Positions 15,985-26,333 of a stretch of 64,000 nucleotides of DNA are shown here, one piece after another. The DNA comes from Cedecea lapagei (GTDB lineage Bacteria > Pseudomonadota > Gammaproteobacteria > Enterobacterales > Enterobacteriaceae). Location: NCBI RefSeq assembly GCF_900635955.1, contig NZ_LR134201.1, forward strand, positions 124,001 to 188,000, in the 5' to 3' direction. The notes below the pieces were generated by a model. That model saw nothing but the letters and a program-made list of their open reading frames with translations. It did not search any database and was not told where the DNA came from. Within the stretch, counting starts at the first letter, position 1. Every line of letters starts with the position of its first letter. A program made the position numbers and the translations under genes.

Positions 15985-18174
15985 ATGCCTGTTCTGCCGG
16001 AAAGAGACGTGATCGATGCGCTCATTACGGGTCACTTTGCCGATCCGTTTTCCCTGCTGGGGATGCACCAAACCGACGCCGGGCTCGAAGTCCGCGCGCT
16101 GCTGCCTGACGCCACCGAAGTCTGGGTTATTGAGCCGAAAACGGGCCGCAAAGTGGGTCAGCTTGAGCGCCTCGATTCCCGGGGCTTCTTTTGCGGACTG
16201 ATTCCTCGTCGTAAAAATTTCTTTCGCTACCAGCTTGCGGTGGTCTGGCACGGTCAGGAAAACCTGATCGACGATCCCTACCGTTTTGGCCCTCTGATTC
16301 AGGAGCTGGATAGCTGGCTACTGTCCGAAGGGACCCATTTACGCCCCTATGAAACGCTGGGAGCGCACGCCGACACGATGGATGGCGTAGCGGGAATACG
16401 CTTCTCGCTTTGGGCGCCGAACGCCAGGCGTGTCTCCGTCGTCGGGCAGTTTAACTACTGGGATGGCCGCCGGCATCCGATGCGGCTGCGGCGGGAAAGC
16501 GGTATCTGGGAACTGTTCATCCCCGGAGCGCACAACGGGCAGCTGTATAAATTTGAGCTGCTGGATGCCGACGGAAACCTGCGCATTAAGGCCGATCCCT
16601 ACGCTTTTGAAGCGCAAATGCGTCCCGAAACCGCCTCTCTGATTTGCGGTCTGCCGGAAAAAACTACGCTTAGCCCTGAGCGGCAAAAAGCCAACGGTTT
16701 TGACCAGCCAATCTCAATCTATGAAGTACACCTCGGCTCCTGGCGCCGCCATAGCGACAATAACTTCTGGCTTAGCTACCGCGAACTGGCTGATCAGCTT
16801 ATTCCCTACGTCAAGGAGATGGGCTTTACCCATCTTGAGCTGCTGCCGGTTAACGAACATCCGTTTGACGGCAGCTGGGGCTATCAGCCTCAGGGGCTTT
16901 ATGCCCCCACGCGCCGCTTTGGCACGCGCGACGACTTTCTCTACCTCATCAGAACCGCCCACGAGGCCGGGCTTAACGTTTTGCTCGACTGGGTGCCAGG
17001 GCATTTCCCGACGGATGACGCCGGGCTGGCAACCTTTGACGGTACCGCGCTGTATGAGCATAGCGACCCGCGTGAAGGCTATCACCAGGACTGGAACACG
17101 CTGATTTACAACTATGGTCGACGTGAAGTCTGTAACTATCTGGTTGGCAACGCGCTCTACTGGATTGAGCGTTTTGGCATAGACGGCCTGCGGGTGGATG
17201 CCGTGGCCTCAATGATTTATCGCGACTATAGCCGGGAGAAGGGGGAGTGGGTGCCGAATGAGTACGGCGGTCGCGAAAATCTGGAAGCCATTGAGTTCCT
17301 GCGCAATACCAACCGCATTATCGGCGAGCAAACGCCGGGCGCGGTGACGATGGCGGAAGAGTCCACCGATTTTGCCGGCGTCTCGCGTCCGCCGAGTATG
17401 GGCGGCCTGGGTTTCTGGTTTAAATGGAATCTGGGCTGGATGCACGACACGCTCGATTACATGAAGCTTGATCCGATCTACCGCCAGCATCATCACGATA
17501 AAATGACCTTCGGTATGCTCTACAACAGTACCGAAAACTTCGTCCTGCCGCTTTCGCACGATGAAGTCGTTCACGGCAAAAAATCGATTCTCGACCGCAT
17601 GCCGGGAGACGCCTGGCAGAAGTTCGCTAACCTGCGAGCCTACTATGGCTGGATGTGGGCCTTCCCCGGTAAGAAGCTGCTGTTTATGGGCAATGAATTT
17701 GCCCAGGGGCGCGAATGGAACCACGACAGCAGCCTCGACTGGCATTTACTGCAGGGCGGCGATAACTGGCACCACGGCGTGCAGCGCCTGGTCCGCGACC
17801 TGAATCATACCTACCGGCGTCATGCGGCTTTGCATCAGCTGGATTTTGACGACTACGGCTTTGAATGGCTGGTGGTGGAAGATAAGGCGAATTCGGTCTT
17901 TGTTTTTGTACGGCGTGACGCCGAGGGAAATGAAGTGATCGTCGCCAGTAACTTTACGCCGGTGCCGCGTTACCACTATCGCTTCGGTATTCATCAGCCG
18001 GGACGCTGGCGCGAGGAGCTGAATACCGACTCCATGCACTATCACGGCAGCAACGCTGGCAACAGCGGCACGGTGCGGAGTGAGGCGGTGCCGAGCCACG
18101 GGCGTGAGCATTCGCTGTGCATTACGCTGCCGCCGCTGTCTACCCTTTGGCTGGTGCGGGAAGGTGAAGCATGA
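15985..18174 (+). CDS. glgB: 1,4-alpha-glucan branching enzyme GlgB
   Basis: A 729-residue GH13 enzyme that makes alpha-1,6 branches in glycogen. The N-terminal part has two carbohydrate-binding (CBM48-type) modules, the second starting near GIRFSLWAPNARRVSVVG. The catalytic barrel follows, with nucleophile Asp405 (LRVDAVAS), acid/base Glu458 (MAEESTD) and the LSHDEVVHGK motif. Numbering coincides with E. coli. The frame is open from 15916, but the ATG at 15985 has an AAGGA site, and the next residues, PERDVIDALITGHFADPFSLLGMH, align with the family. It is the first gene of glgBXCAP; its stop overlaps glgX by 4 bp. Confidence 0.97.
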   Translation: MPVLPERDVIDALITGHFADPFSLLGMHQTDAGLEVRALLPDATEVWVIEPKTGRKVGQLERLDSRGFFCGLIPRRKNFFRYQLAVVWHGQENLIDDPYRFGPLIQELDSWLLSEGTHLRPYETLGAHADTMDGVAGIRFSLWAPNARRVSVVGQFNYWDGRRHPMRLRRESGIWELFIPGAHNGQLYKFELLDADGNLRIKADPYAFEAQMRPETASLICGLPEKTTLSPERQKANGFDQPISIYEVHLGSWRRHSDNNFWLSYRELADQLIPYVKEMGFTHLELLPVNEHPFDGSWGYQPQGLYAPTRRFGTRDDFLYLIRTAHEAGLNVLLDWVPGHFPTDDAGLATFDGTALYEHSDPREGYHQDWNTLIYNYGRREVCNYLVGNALYWIERFGIDGLRVDAVASMIYRDYSREKGEWVPNEYGGRENLEAIEFLRNTNRIIGEQTPGAVTMAEESTDFAGVSRPPSMGGLGFWFKWNLGWMHDTLDYMKLDPIYRQHHHDKMTFGMLYNSTENFVLPLSHDEVVHGKKSILDRMPGDAWQKFANLRAYYGWMWAFPGKKLLFMGNEFAQGREWNHDSSLDWHLLQGGDNWHHGVQRLVRDLNHTYRRHAALHQLDFDDYGFEWLVVEDKANSVFVFVRRDAEGNEVIVASNFTPVPRYHYRFGIHQPGRWREELNTDSMHYHGSNAGNSGTVRSEAVPSHGREHSLCITLPPLSTLWLVREGEA

Positions 18175-20153
18175 CGCAGCTGACTCAGGGCCATCCGGCT
18201 CCCTATGGTGCCAGCTATGACGGCAAGGGCGTCAACTTCACGCTCTATTCGGTGCATGCGGAGAAGGTAGAGCTTTGTCTGTTCGACGAACATGGCCACG
18301 AGCGGCGCTTTGACATGCCGTCGCGCACCGGGGATATCTGGCACGGCTATTTGCCGGAGGGCAAACCGGGTCTGTTATACGGCTACCGGGTTCACGGGCC
18401 ATGGGAGCCGGAAAAAGGAAACCGCTTTAATCCTGCCAAACTGCTGCTCGATCCCTGCGCCCGCGTAGTGGTGGGCGGCGTTGAAGATCATCCGCATTTT
18501 CACTGCGGCTACGATCAACCCGATCCTGAAGACAGCGCGCCATACATGGCGAAGTGTGTCGTGGTCAGAGAGCAATTTGACTGGGAAGATGACCAGCCGC
18601 TGCGGACGCCCTGGGGCAACACGGTTATCTACGAAGCGCACGTTCGCGGGCTCACGCTGCTTCATCCAGGGATCCCTGAAGAGCAGCGTGGTACCTATGC
18701 GGCGCTGGGCCATCCGGTGATGATCGACTATTTCAAACGCCTGGGGATCACGGCCATCGAGCTGCTGCCCGTGGCGCATTTTGTTACCGAACCTCGTATT
18801 TCACAGCTCGGCCTTAGCAATTACTGGGGCTATAACCCACGCGTTTTCTATGCCGTCGAAAGCTACTACGCGGTCGATCGGAATCCCCACAGGGCGGCCA
18901 ATGAGCTAAGAGGGGCAATCAAAGCGCTGCACAAGGCCGGCATTGAGGTCATTCTCGACATCGTGCTGAACCATAGCGCCGAGCTGGATAAGGACGGGCC
19001 AACCCTGTCGCTGAGCGGAATCGATAACCGTAGCTATTATTGGTTAATGGACAACGGCGATTATCAGAACTGGACCGGCTGCGGGAATACCCTGAATTTA
19101 AGCACGCCGGGCGTGGTTGCCCAGATGACGGATTGCCTGCGCTATTGGGTGGACAGCTTCCACGTTGACGGTTTTCGTTTTGACCTGGCCTCGGTGATGG
19201 GACGCACGCCAGAATTCCGTCAGGATGCGCCGCTGTTTGAGGCGATCAAAAACGATCCGCACCTGTCGCAGGTGAAGCTTATCGCCGAGCCTTGGGATAT
19301 TGGCCAGGGGGGGTATCAGGTGGGTAACTTCCCTCCGCTGTTTGCTGAATGGAACGATCATTTCAGGGACGGTATGCGCCGCTTCTGGCTGCGGCAGGAT
19401 CTCTCTTTGGGAGGATTCGCCTGCCGTTTTGCCGGCTCAAGCGACGTCTATCGCCACGGAGAAAGGCTGCCCTCCACCAGCATTAATTTCGTCACCGCTC
19501 ACGATGGATTTACGCTGCGGGACTGCGTGAGTTTTAACCAGAAACATAACGAAGCCAACGGCGAAGATAACCGCGACGGCACCCAAAGCAACTTTAGCAA
19601 TAATTATGGCTATGAAGGACTTGAAGCCAATCTGATTACCAAGGAACGGCGTCGCGACAGCGTACATGCGCTGCTGACCACGCTGCTGCTCTCGCAGGGA
19701 ACGCCGATGCTGCTCGCCGGAGATGAGCACGGTCACAGCCAGCACGGCAACAACAATGCCTACTGTCAGGACAATGTGCTCACCTGGCTCGACTGGGAGC
19801 AGGGAAACGACGGGCTGGCCTCCTTTACTGCGGCGCTCATTCACCTGCGGCAGGCTATTCCCGCGCTGACCGCCAACCGCTGGTGGGAAGTCGGGGACGA
19901 CAACGTTCGCTGGCTGAACAAAGAAGCGCAGCCCCTGAGCGTCGATGAGTGGCAGTGTGGCGTTCACCGCCTGCAAATCCAGCTTTCCGATCGCTGGCTG
20001 ATAACCATTAACGCAACCGAAGACGTTGCGGACATCGTTCTACCTGAAGGGGAATGGCGCGCCGTTCCTCCATTTGCCGGAGAGGACAACCCGGTCGTGA
20101 TGGTCTTATGGCATGGTCCTGCGCACGGAGTCTGCGTGTTCCATAAGTCATGA
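18171..20153 (+). CDS. glgX: Glycogen debranching enzyme GlgX
   Basis: A 660-residue GH13 isoamylase-type enzyme that hydrolyses the alpha-1,6 linkages of limit dextrin left after phosphorylase action. CBM48 sequence opens the protein (GASYDGKGVNFTLYSVHAEKV). The catalytic barrel shows nucleophile Asp338 in GFRFDLASVMGR, acid/base Glu373 in LIAEPWD and the transition-state VTAHDGFTLRDCVS motif. The start overlaps the glgB stop (ATGA), indicating translational coupling; glgC starts 14 bp after its stop. It is about three residues longer than the E. coli protein. Confidence 0.97.
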   Translation: MTQLTQGHPAPYGASYDGKGVNFTLYSVHAEKVELCLFDEHGHERRFDMPSRTGDIWHGYLPEGKPGLLYGYRVHGPWEPEKGNRFNPAKLLLDPCARVVVGGVEDHPHFHCGYDQPDPEDSAPYMAKCVVVREQFDWEDDQPLRTPWGNTVIYEAHVRGLTLLHPGIPEEQRGTYAALGHPVMIDYFKRLGITAIELLPVAHFVTEPRISQLGLSNYWGYNPRVFYAVESYYAVDRNPHRAANELRGAIKALHKAGIEVILDIVLNHSAELDKDGPTLSLSGIDNRSYYWLMDNGDYQNWTGCGNTLNLSTPGVVAQMTDCLRYWVDSFHVDGFRFDLASVMGRTPEFRQDAPLFEAIKNDPHLSQVKLIAEPWDIGQGGYQVGNFPPLFAEWNDHFRDGMRRFWLRQDLSLGGFACRFAGSSDVYRHGERLPSTSINFVTAHDGFTLRDCVSFNQKHNEANGEDNRDGTQSNFSNNYGYEGLEANLITKERRRDSVHALLTTLLLSQGTPMLLAGDEHGHSQHGNNNAYCQDNVLTWLDWEQGNDGLASFTAALIHLRQAIPALTANRWWEVGDDNVRWLNKEAQPLSVDEWQCGVHRLQIQLSDRWLITINATEDVADIVLPEGEWRAVPPFAGEDNPVVMVLWHGPAHGVCVFHKS

Positions 20154-20167
20154 AAAAGGAGTTCGTT

Positions 20168-21445
20168 ATGGTCAGGTTTGAGAAAAACGATCCGCTGATG
20201 CTGGCCCGCCAGCTGCCCATCAAATCCGTTGCGCTAATTCTGGCTGGCGGCCGCGGGACCCGGCTGAAGGATCTTACGTCGACACGCGCCAAACCTGCGG
20301 TCCATTTTGGCGGCAAGTTCCGCATTATTGATTTTGCACTTTCCAACTGCATTAACTCCGGTATTCGCCGTATTGGGGTGATTACTCAGTACCAATCACA
20401 CACCCTGGTGCAGCATATCCAGCGCGGCTGGTCTTTTTTTAGCGAAGAGATGAACGAGTTTGTGGATTTGCTGCCCGCCCAGCAGCGGGTGCATGGTGAA
20501 AACTGGTATCGCGGAACGGCGGACGCCGTGACCCAGAATCTGGACATTATCCGCCGCTATGACGCCGAGTATGTGGTGATCCTCGCCGGGGACCATATTT
20601 ATAAGCAGGACTACTCGCGCATGCTGATCGATCACGTCGAGAAGGGCGCACGCTGCACCGTGGCCTGCATGCCTGTGCCGGTGGCAGAGGCTTCGGCGTT
20701 TGGCGTGATGGCGGTGGACGTTGATGAAAAGATTGTCGACTTCGTGGAGAAGCCGGAAAACCCGCCAACGTTGCCAAATGACAGCAGTAAGTCATTGGCA
20801 AGCATGGGGATTTATATCTTTGATGCGGATTACCTGTTCAAACTTCTGGAGGAAGATGACCAGGATGAGACCTCCAGCCACGATTTTGGCAAAGACATCA
20901 TTCCTAAAATTACGCGGGCGGGAGAGGCTTATGCTCACCCGTTCCCGCTCTCCTGCGTGCAGTCCGATCCTAACGCCGAGCCTTACTGGCGCGATGTGGG
21001 AACGCTGGAAGCCTACTGGAAGGCGAACCTCGACCTGGCCTCGGTGATGCCGGAACTGGATATGTATGACCAGGCCTGGCCCATCCGAACCCACATGGAA
21101 CCGCTGCCGCCCGCGAAGTTTGTGCAGGACCGCTCCGGCAGCCACGGCATGACGCTGAACTCGCTGGTTTCCGGCGGCTGCATTATCTCCGGCTCGGTGG
21201 TTGTGCAGTCGGTGCTGTTTCCGCGGGTGCGCATTAATTCATTTTGCAACATCGACTCATCCGTTCTGCTGCCGGACGTTATCGTCGGCCGCTCCTGTCG
21301 ATTGCGCCGCTGCATTATCGACCGCGCCTGCGTAATCCCCGAGGGGATGGTGGTTGGCGAGAATGCAGAAGAGGATGCCCGCCGTTTCTATCGCTCTGAA
21401 GAGGGCATTGTACTGGTTACGCGCGCGATGCTGGCGAAGCTGTAG
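20168..21445 (+). CDS. glgC: Glucose-1-phosphate adenylyltransferase GlgC
   Basis: A 425-residue ADP-glucose pyrophosphorylase, the committed and allosterically controlled step of glycogen synthesis. The nucleotidyltransferase signature LAGGRGTRLKDLT lies near residue 25, with SMGIYIFDADYL in the catalytic domain and a C-terminal left-handed beta-helix (CIISGSVVVQSVLF, NSFCNIDSSVLLP). An upstream ATG at 20150 is in frame, but the one at 20168 follows AAAAGGAG and matches the E. coli N-terminus. The C-terminus stops a few residues short of the E. coli tail. A strong hairpin lies in the 118-bp gap to glgA. Confidence 0.97.
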   Translation: MVRFEKNDPLMLARQLPIKSVALILAGGRGTRLKDLTSTRAKPAVHFGGKFRIIDFALSNCINSGIRRIGVITQYQSHTLVQHIQRGWSFFSEEMNEFVDLLPAQQRVHGENWYRGTADAVTQNLDIIRRYDAEYVVILAGDHIYKQDYSRMLIDHVEKGARCTVACMPVPVAEASAFGVMAVDVDEKIVDFVEKPENPPTLPNDSSKSLASMGIYIFDADYLFKLLEEDDQDETSSHDFGKDIIPKITRAGEAYAHPFPLSCVQSDPNAEPYWRDVGTLEAYWKANLDLASVMPELDMYDQAWPIRTHMEPLPPAKFVQDRSGSHGMTLNSLVSGGCIISGSVVVQSVLFPRVRINSFCNIDSSVLLPDVIVGRSCRLRRCIIDRACVIPEGMVVGENAEEDARRFYRSEEGIVLVTRAMLAKL

Positions 21446-21471
21446 AGCTAAAGCGCGTAGAAGATTAGCCT

Positions 21472-21493
21472 GCGCACGGGTAATGCCGTGCGC
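21472..21493 (+). promoter_or_regulatory. Hairpin between glgC and glgA
   Basis: GCGCACGG and CCGTGCGC form an 8-bp perfect stem around GTAATG, followed by GGTTATTTT. It could attenuate transcription or protect the upstream message within the glg operon. It lacks a clean T-run, so a full terminator is doubtful. Confidence 0.6.
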
Positions 21494-21563
21494 GGTTATT
21501 TTATCGTTTGGCGTTGCCTGATGGCTAACACAGCGCCGCGACTTTCCGAAAATGGGAGCGATA

Positions 21564-22997
21564 ATGCAGGTCTTACATGTCTGTTCCGAGATGTTTCCTC
21601 TGCTAAAAACAGGCGGCCTTGCGGATGTGCTGGGCGCTTTACCGGCGGCACAAATCGCCGGCGGCGTCGATACACGCGTGCTGCTTCCCGCCTTTCCTGA
21701 TATCAGGCGAGGAATCGAAGATATTCAGGTGGTTGCCCACCGACAGACGTTCGCAGGCGAGATGCGCCTGCTCTACGGTCACTACAATGGCGTTGGGATC
21801 TACCTGATTGATGCGCCTCATCTCTATGACCGGCCGGGAAGCCCCTATCACGACACCAATCAGTTTGCTTACCAGGACAACGTGCTGCGATTTGCGCTGC
21901 TTGGCTGGGTAGGCGCGGAAATGGCCTGTGGGCTTGATCCTTTCTGGCACCCGGATGTGGTGCATGCCCACGACTGGCACGCCGGGCTGGCCCCGGCCTA
22001 TCTGGCCGCGCGCGGGCGGCCTGCGAAATCGGTCTTTACCGTGCATAACCTTGCCTATCAGGGGATGTTCTATGCTCACCACTTAAGTGAAATCGAGCTT
22101 CCGTGGTGGTTCTACGACATGAATGGACTGGAGTTTTACGGGCAGATCTCCTACCTGAAGGCCGGGCTTTATTACGCCGATCATATTACCGCCGTCAGCC
22201 CTACCTATGCCCGGGAGATAACCGATCCGCATTTTGCCTATGGCATGGAGGGGCTGCTGCGCCAGCGCCAGCGTGAGGGGCGGCTGTCGGGTATTTTAAA
22301 CGGCGTTGACGATAAAATTTGGGACCCGAAAAACGATCTGCTGTTGGCTTCACGCTACACCCGCGATGCGCTGGAAGAGAAGGCAGAGAACAAACGCCAG
22401 CTTCAGATAGCGATGGGGCTCAAGGTGAATGACAAAGTGCCGCTGTTTGCGGTAGTCAGCCGGTTGACCAGCCAGAAAGGGCTCGATCTGGTGCTTGAAG
22501 CGCTGCCCGGGTTACTGGAGCAGGGAGGGCAGCTGGCGCTGCTGGGAGCCGGAGATCCCGTGCTGCAGGAAGGGTTCCTGGCCGCAGCGGCCGAATATCC
22601 TGGCCAGGTTGGGGTACAAATTGGTTATCACGAGGCATTTTCCCACCGCATCATGGGCGGCGCGGACGTCATTCTGGTTCCAAGTCGCTTTGAACCCTGC
22701 GGCTTAACACAGCTCTACGGCCTGAAATACGGCACTTTGCCGTTGGTAAGGCGAACAGGTGGCCTGGCCGATACCGTGGCTGATACCTCGCTGGAAAACC
22801 TGGCGGACGGTATGGCGACCGGTTTTGTATTTGAAGACAGTAATGCCTGGTCGCTGCTCCGCGCGATCCGGCGTGCTTTCGTGCTGTGGTCCCGTCCGTC
22901 GCTGTGGCGTTTTGTGCAGCGGCAGGCGATGAATATGGATTTTAGCTGGCAGGTAGCGGCGCAGGCATACCGCGACCTTTATCAACGCTTGTTGTAA
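21564..22997 (+). CDS. glgA: Glycogen synthase GlgA
   Basis: A 477-residue GT5 glycosyltransferase that adds glucosyl units from ADP-glucose to the non-reducing ends of glycogen. The sugar-nucleotide-binding KTGGLAD motif is at residues 15-21. The C-terminal domain carries AVVSRLTSQKGLDLVLEA and the GT-B family EPCGLTQLYGLKYGTLPLVRRTGGL block with catalytic Glu. A GGAG site lies before the ATG at 21564; an in-frame ATG four codons upstream is less well placed. Length equals E. coli GlgA. glgP follows by 26 bp. Confidence 0.97.
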   Translation: MQVLHVCSEMFPLLKTGGLADVLGALPAAQIAGGVDTRVLLPAFPDIRRGIEDIQVVAHRQTFAGEMRLLYGHYNGVGIYLIDAPHLYDRPGSPYHDTNQFAYQDNVLRFALLGWVGAEMACGLDPFWHPDVVHAHDWHAGLAPAYLAARGRPAKSVFTVHNLAYQGMFYAHHLSEIELPWWFYDMNGLEFYGQISYLKAGLYYADHITAVSPTYAREITDPHFAYGMEGLLRQRQREGRLSGILNGVDDKIWDPKNDLLLASRYTRDALEEKAENKRQLQIAMGLKVNDKVPLFAVVSRLTSQKGLDLVLEALPGLLEQGGQLALLGAGDPVLQEGFLAAAAEYPGQVGVQIGYHEAFSHRIMGGADVILVPSRFEPCGLTQLYGLKYGTLPLVRRTGGLADTVADTSLENLADGMATGFVFEDSNAWSLLRAIRRAFVLWSRPSLWRFVQRQAMNMDFSWQVAAQAYRDLYQRLL

Positions 22998-23023
22998 TTA
23001 CCCATACACCAGGAATCACTGAT

Positions 23024-25470
23024 ATGAACGCACCCTTTTCCTATGCATCACCCACGCTGAGTGTCGAGGCACTGAAACATTCCATTGCCTATAAGTTAAT
23101 GTTTACGATAGGGAAAGACCCTGCTATCGCCAATAAACATGAATGGCTGAACGCCACCCTTTTTGCCGTTCGTGACCGGCTGGTTGAGCGATGGTTACGT
23201 TCTAACCGGGCCCAGCTGTCGCAGGATGTCCGCCAGGTTTACTACCTGTCGATGGAATTTCTTATCGGACGTACGCTGTCGAACGCGCTGCTCTCCCTCG
23301 GCATTTATGAAGATGTGAAAAACGCCCTCGAGGAGATGGGGCTTGAACTGGAAGAGTTGATTGACGAGGAGAACGACCCCGGCCTTGGCAACGGCGGTCT
23401 TGGCCGTCTCGCCGCCTGTTTCCTTGATTCTATGGCCACGCTGGGTTTACCGGGGCGAGGCTACGGCATTCGCTACGACTACGGTATGTTTAAGCAGAAT
23501 ATCGTTGATGGCCGCCAGAAAGAGTCGCCGGATTACTGGCTGGAGTACGGCAATCCGTGGGAGTTTAAGCGCCACAATACGCGCTACAAGGTGCGTTTCG
23601 GCGGGCGTATTCAGCAGGAAGGCAAAAAGTCGCGCTGGGTCGAAACTGAAGAGATCCTCGCGTAGCCTATGACCAGATTATTCCGGGGTACGATACCGAC
23701 GCGACCAACACCCTGAGGCTGTGGAACGCTCAGGCGAGCAGCGAGATAAACCTGGGTAAGTTTAACCAGGGCGACTATTTTGCGGCGGTGGAGGATAAAA
23801 ACCACTCAGAGAACGTTTCCCGCGTGCTTTATCCCGATGACTCCACCTACTCGGGCCGGGAACTGCGCCTGCGCCAGGAGTATTTCCTGGTTTCCTCCAC
23901 CATGCAGGACATCCTGAGTCGCCACTATCAGCTGCATAAAACCTACGCCAACCTCGCGGATAAAATTGCGATCCACCTGAATGACACCCATCCGGTGCTG
24001 TCGATTCCCGAGCTGATGCGGCTGCTGATTGACGAACATAAGTTTGAATGGGAAGAGGCGTTTGAGGTCACCTGCCAGGTCTTCTCCTACACCAACCACA
24101 CCCTGATGAGCGAAGCGCTGGAAACCTGGCCGGTAGAGATGCTCGGCAAGATCCTGCCGCGCCATTTGCAGATAATCTTTGAAATTAACGATTACTTCCT
24201 GAAGACGCTGCAGGAGCAGTACCCGGACGACACCGGACTGTTGGGCAGGGCGTCTATCATCGATGAATCCAACGGCAGGCGTGTGCGCATGGCGTGGCTT
24301 GCGGTGGTGGTTAGCCACAAGGTCAATGGCGTGTCTGAGCTTCATTCGAACCTGATGGTGCAGTCCCTGTTTGCCGACTTCGCCAGCATTTTCCCGATGC
24401 GGTTCAGCAACAAAACGAACGGCGTTACGCCGCGCCGCTGGCTGGCACTCGCCAACCCTGCGCTTTCCGAAGTGCTGGACGAGAATATCGGGCAGACCTG
24501 GCGTACCGATCTGAGCCAGCTGAACGATCTAAAACAGCATATCGATTACCCGACGGTGCATCAGGCGGTCCGTAAAGCCAAGCTGGCCAATAAAAAACGG
24601 CTGGCGACTTATATCGGCCAGCAGCTCAACGTGGTTGTTAACCCGGATGCGCTGTTCGACGTGCAAATCAAGCGTATTCACGAGTACAAGCGGCAGCTGA
24701 TGAATGTCCTGCACGTGATAACCCGCTATAACCGCATCAAGGCCGACCCGTCAGCGGAGTGGGTACCCCGGGTGACGATTTTTGCGGGTAAAGCGGCATC
24801 GGCCTACTACATGGCGAAGCACATTATCCACCTTATTAACGACGTAGCAGAGGTCATTAACAACGATCCGCTGGTGAAAGATAAGCTGAAGGTGGTGTTT
24901 GTTCCCAACTATAGCGTCAGCCTCGCGCAGCTCATTATTCCGGCGGCGGATCTCTCTGAGCAAATCTCGCTGGCTGGCACCGAGGCTTCCGGAACCAGTA
25001 ACATGAAGTTCGCTCTCAACGGCGCACTGACTATCGGCACGCTGGACGGCGCCAACGTTGAGATGCTGGAGCATGTGGGCAAGGACAATATCTTTATCTT
25101 CGGCAACACGGCGGAAGAGGTCGAGGCGCTGCGCCGCAAAGGCTACAATCCGCGTGAGTATTACGAGAAGGATGAAGAGCTGCGCCAGGCGCTGACGCAA
25201 ATCGCCACCGGCACCTTCAATGCCGACGAACCTGGGCGTTATCGTGACCTGGTTGATTCTCTGATTAACTTCGGCGATCACTACCAGGTGCTGGCGGATT
25301 ACCGCAGCTACGTGGACTGCCAGGATAAAGTGGATGAGCTTTACCAGCAGCCGGAAGAGTGGACCATCCATACCATGCATAATATCGCCAATATGGGCTA
25401 CTTCTCGTCAGACAGGACGATTCAGGAGTACGCCGACGAGATTTGGCATATTAAGCCGGTAAGATTGTAG
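23024..25470 (+). pseudogene. glgP: Glycogen phosphorylase GlgP, interrupted by a one-base deletion
   Basis: This gene would encode a GT35 phosphorylase releasing glucose-1-phosphate from glycogen. Codons 1-213 read correctly through VETEEILA, then TAG at 23663-23665 stops translation. The +1 frame resumes without a gap as VAYDQIIPGYDTDATNT from base 23662, so one G (expected GCGGTAGCC, found GCGTAGCC) is missing. With that base restored the product would be 815 residues, the E. coli length, and all later motifs are intact, including the pyridoxal-phosphate lysine in SGTSNMKFALNG. No slippery heptamer is present at the break. It is either a recent inactivating mutation or a sequencing/assembly error. 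The second open frame starts with an ATG at 23788. Confidence 0.9.
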
Positions 25471-25488
25471 ATTCTCCCCTCACCCTAA

Positions 25489-25511
25489 CCCTCTCCCCAT
25501 TGGGGAGAGGG
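25489..25511. repeat. Palindromic repeat copy 3 (glgP/glpR 3' ends)
   Basis: CCCTCTCCCC and GGGGAGAGGG around ATT, preceded by CCCCTCACCCTAA, between convergent glgP and glpR. Confidence 0.75.
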
Positions 25512-25557
25512 GACCAGAACGGCGATGTTCCTTTCTCCCTGCCATTAGGGTAAAACC

Positions 25558-26316
25558 TCAGCACAGCTCCAGCTGCACGTTATTCTCTTTAATCACCTGC
25601 ATCACTCCCGCAGGCGGTGTCACATCCGTATAGACGGTATCCACCAGGCTAATGCTGCCCAGATTCACCATCGCATTACGGCCGAACTTCGAGTGGTCTA
25701 CGACCAGCAGGACGCTGCGGGAGTTTTCGATGATCGCGCGCTTAGTGCGAACTTCGTGGTAGTCAAACTCCAGCAGTGAACCGTCGCTGTCGATACCGCT
25801 GATGCCGAGAATGCCGTAGTCGAGGCGAAACTGGGAAATAAAGTCGAGCGTCGCTTCGCCGATGATGCCGCCATCGCGGCTGCGCAGTTCCCCACCCGCC
25901 AGGATAATACGGAAATCTTCTTTCGCCATCAGCGTGTTAGCGACGTTGAGATTGTTAGTCACAATGCGCAAGTTGCTGTGGTTAAGCAGGGCGTGAGCCA
26001 CGGCCTCCGGCGTCGTACCGATATCGATAAACAGCGTGGCGCCGTTAGGGATCTGGCTCGCTACCTTCTGGGCAATACGCTCTTTTTCAGCGGTCTGCGT
26101 CGCCTTTCGGTCGTGCCAGGGCGTGTTGACCGAGCTGGAGGGCAGGGCTGCGCCGCCGTGATGGCGCAGGATCATGTTCTGATCGGCCAGGTCGTTCAAA
26201 TCGCGGCGAATGGTTTGCGGGCTGACGGCAAACTGTTCCACCAACTCTTCGGTACTGACGTATCCCTGCTGCTTAACCAGTTCAATAATCGCGTCATGAC
26301 GTTGTGTTTGCTTCAC
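25558..26316 (-). CDS. glpR: Glycerol-3-phosphate regulon repressor GlpR (DeoR family)
   Basis: A 252-residue DeoR-family repressor of glycerol-3-phosphate catabolism genes; sn-glycerol-3-phosphate is the inducer. The N-terminal winged helix-turn-helix contains EELVEQFAVSPQTIRRDLNDL (residues ~19-39). The C-terminal sugar-phosphate-binding domain carries the family DIGTTPEAVAHALL and LGISGIDSDGSL blocks. Length matches the functional E. coli protein. It is the last gene of glpE-glpG-glpR, 17 bp after glpG. Compared with E. coli K-12, this block lies in the opposite orientation relative to glgP and malT. Confidence 0.96.
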   Translation of the reverse strand: MKQTQRHDAIIELVKQQGYVSTEELVEQFAVSPQTIRRDLNDLADQNMILRHHGGAALPSSSVNTPWHDRKATQTAEKERIAQKVASQIPNGATLFIDIGTTPEAVAHALLNHSNLRIVTNNLNVANTLMAKEDFRIILAGGELRSRDGGIIGEATLDFISQFRLDYGILGISGIDSDGSLLEFDYHEVRTKRAIIENSRSVLLVVDHSKFGRNAMVNLGSISLVDTVYTDVTPPAGVMQVIKENNVQLELC

Positions 26317-26333
26317 AAGCTACTCCAGCGTTG

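Noticed and set aside
23640..23680. Programmed ribosomal frameshift in glgP
   Set aside because: No slippery heptamer or downstream pseudoknot is evident, and GlgP is not known to use recoding; a simple one-base deletion explains it.
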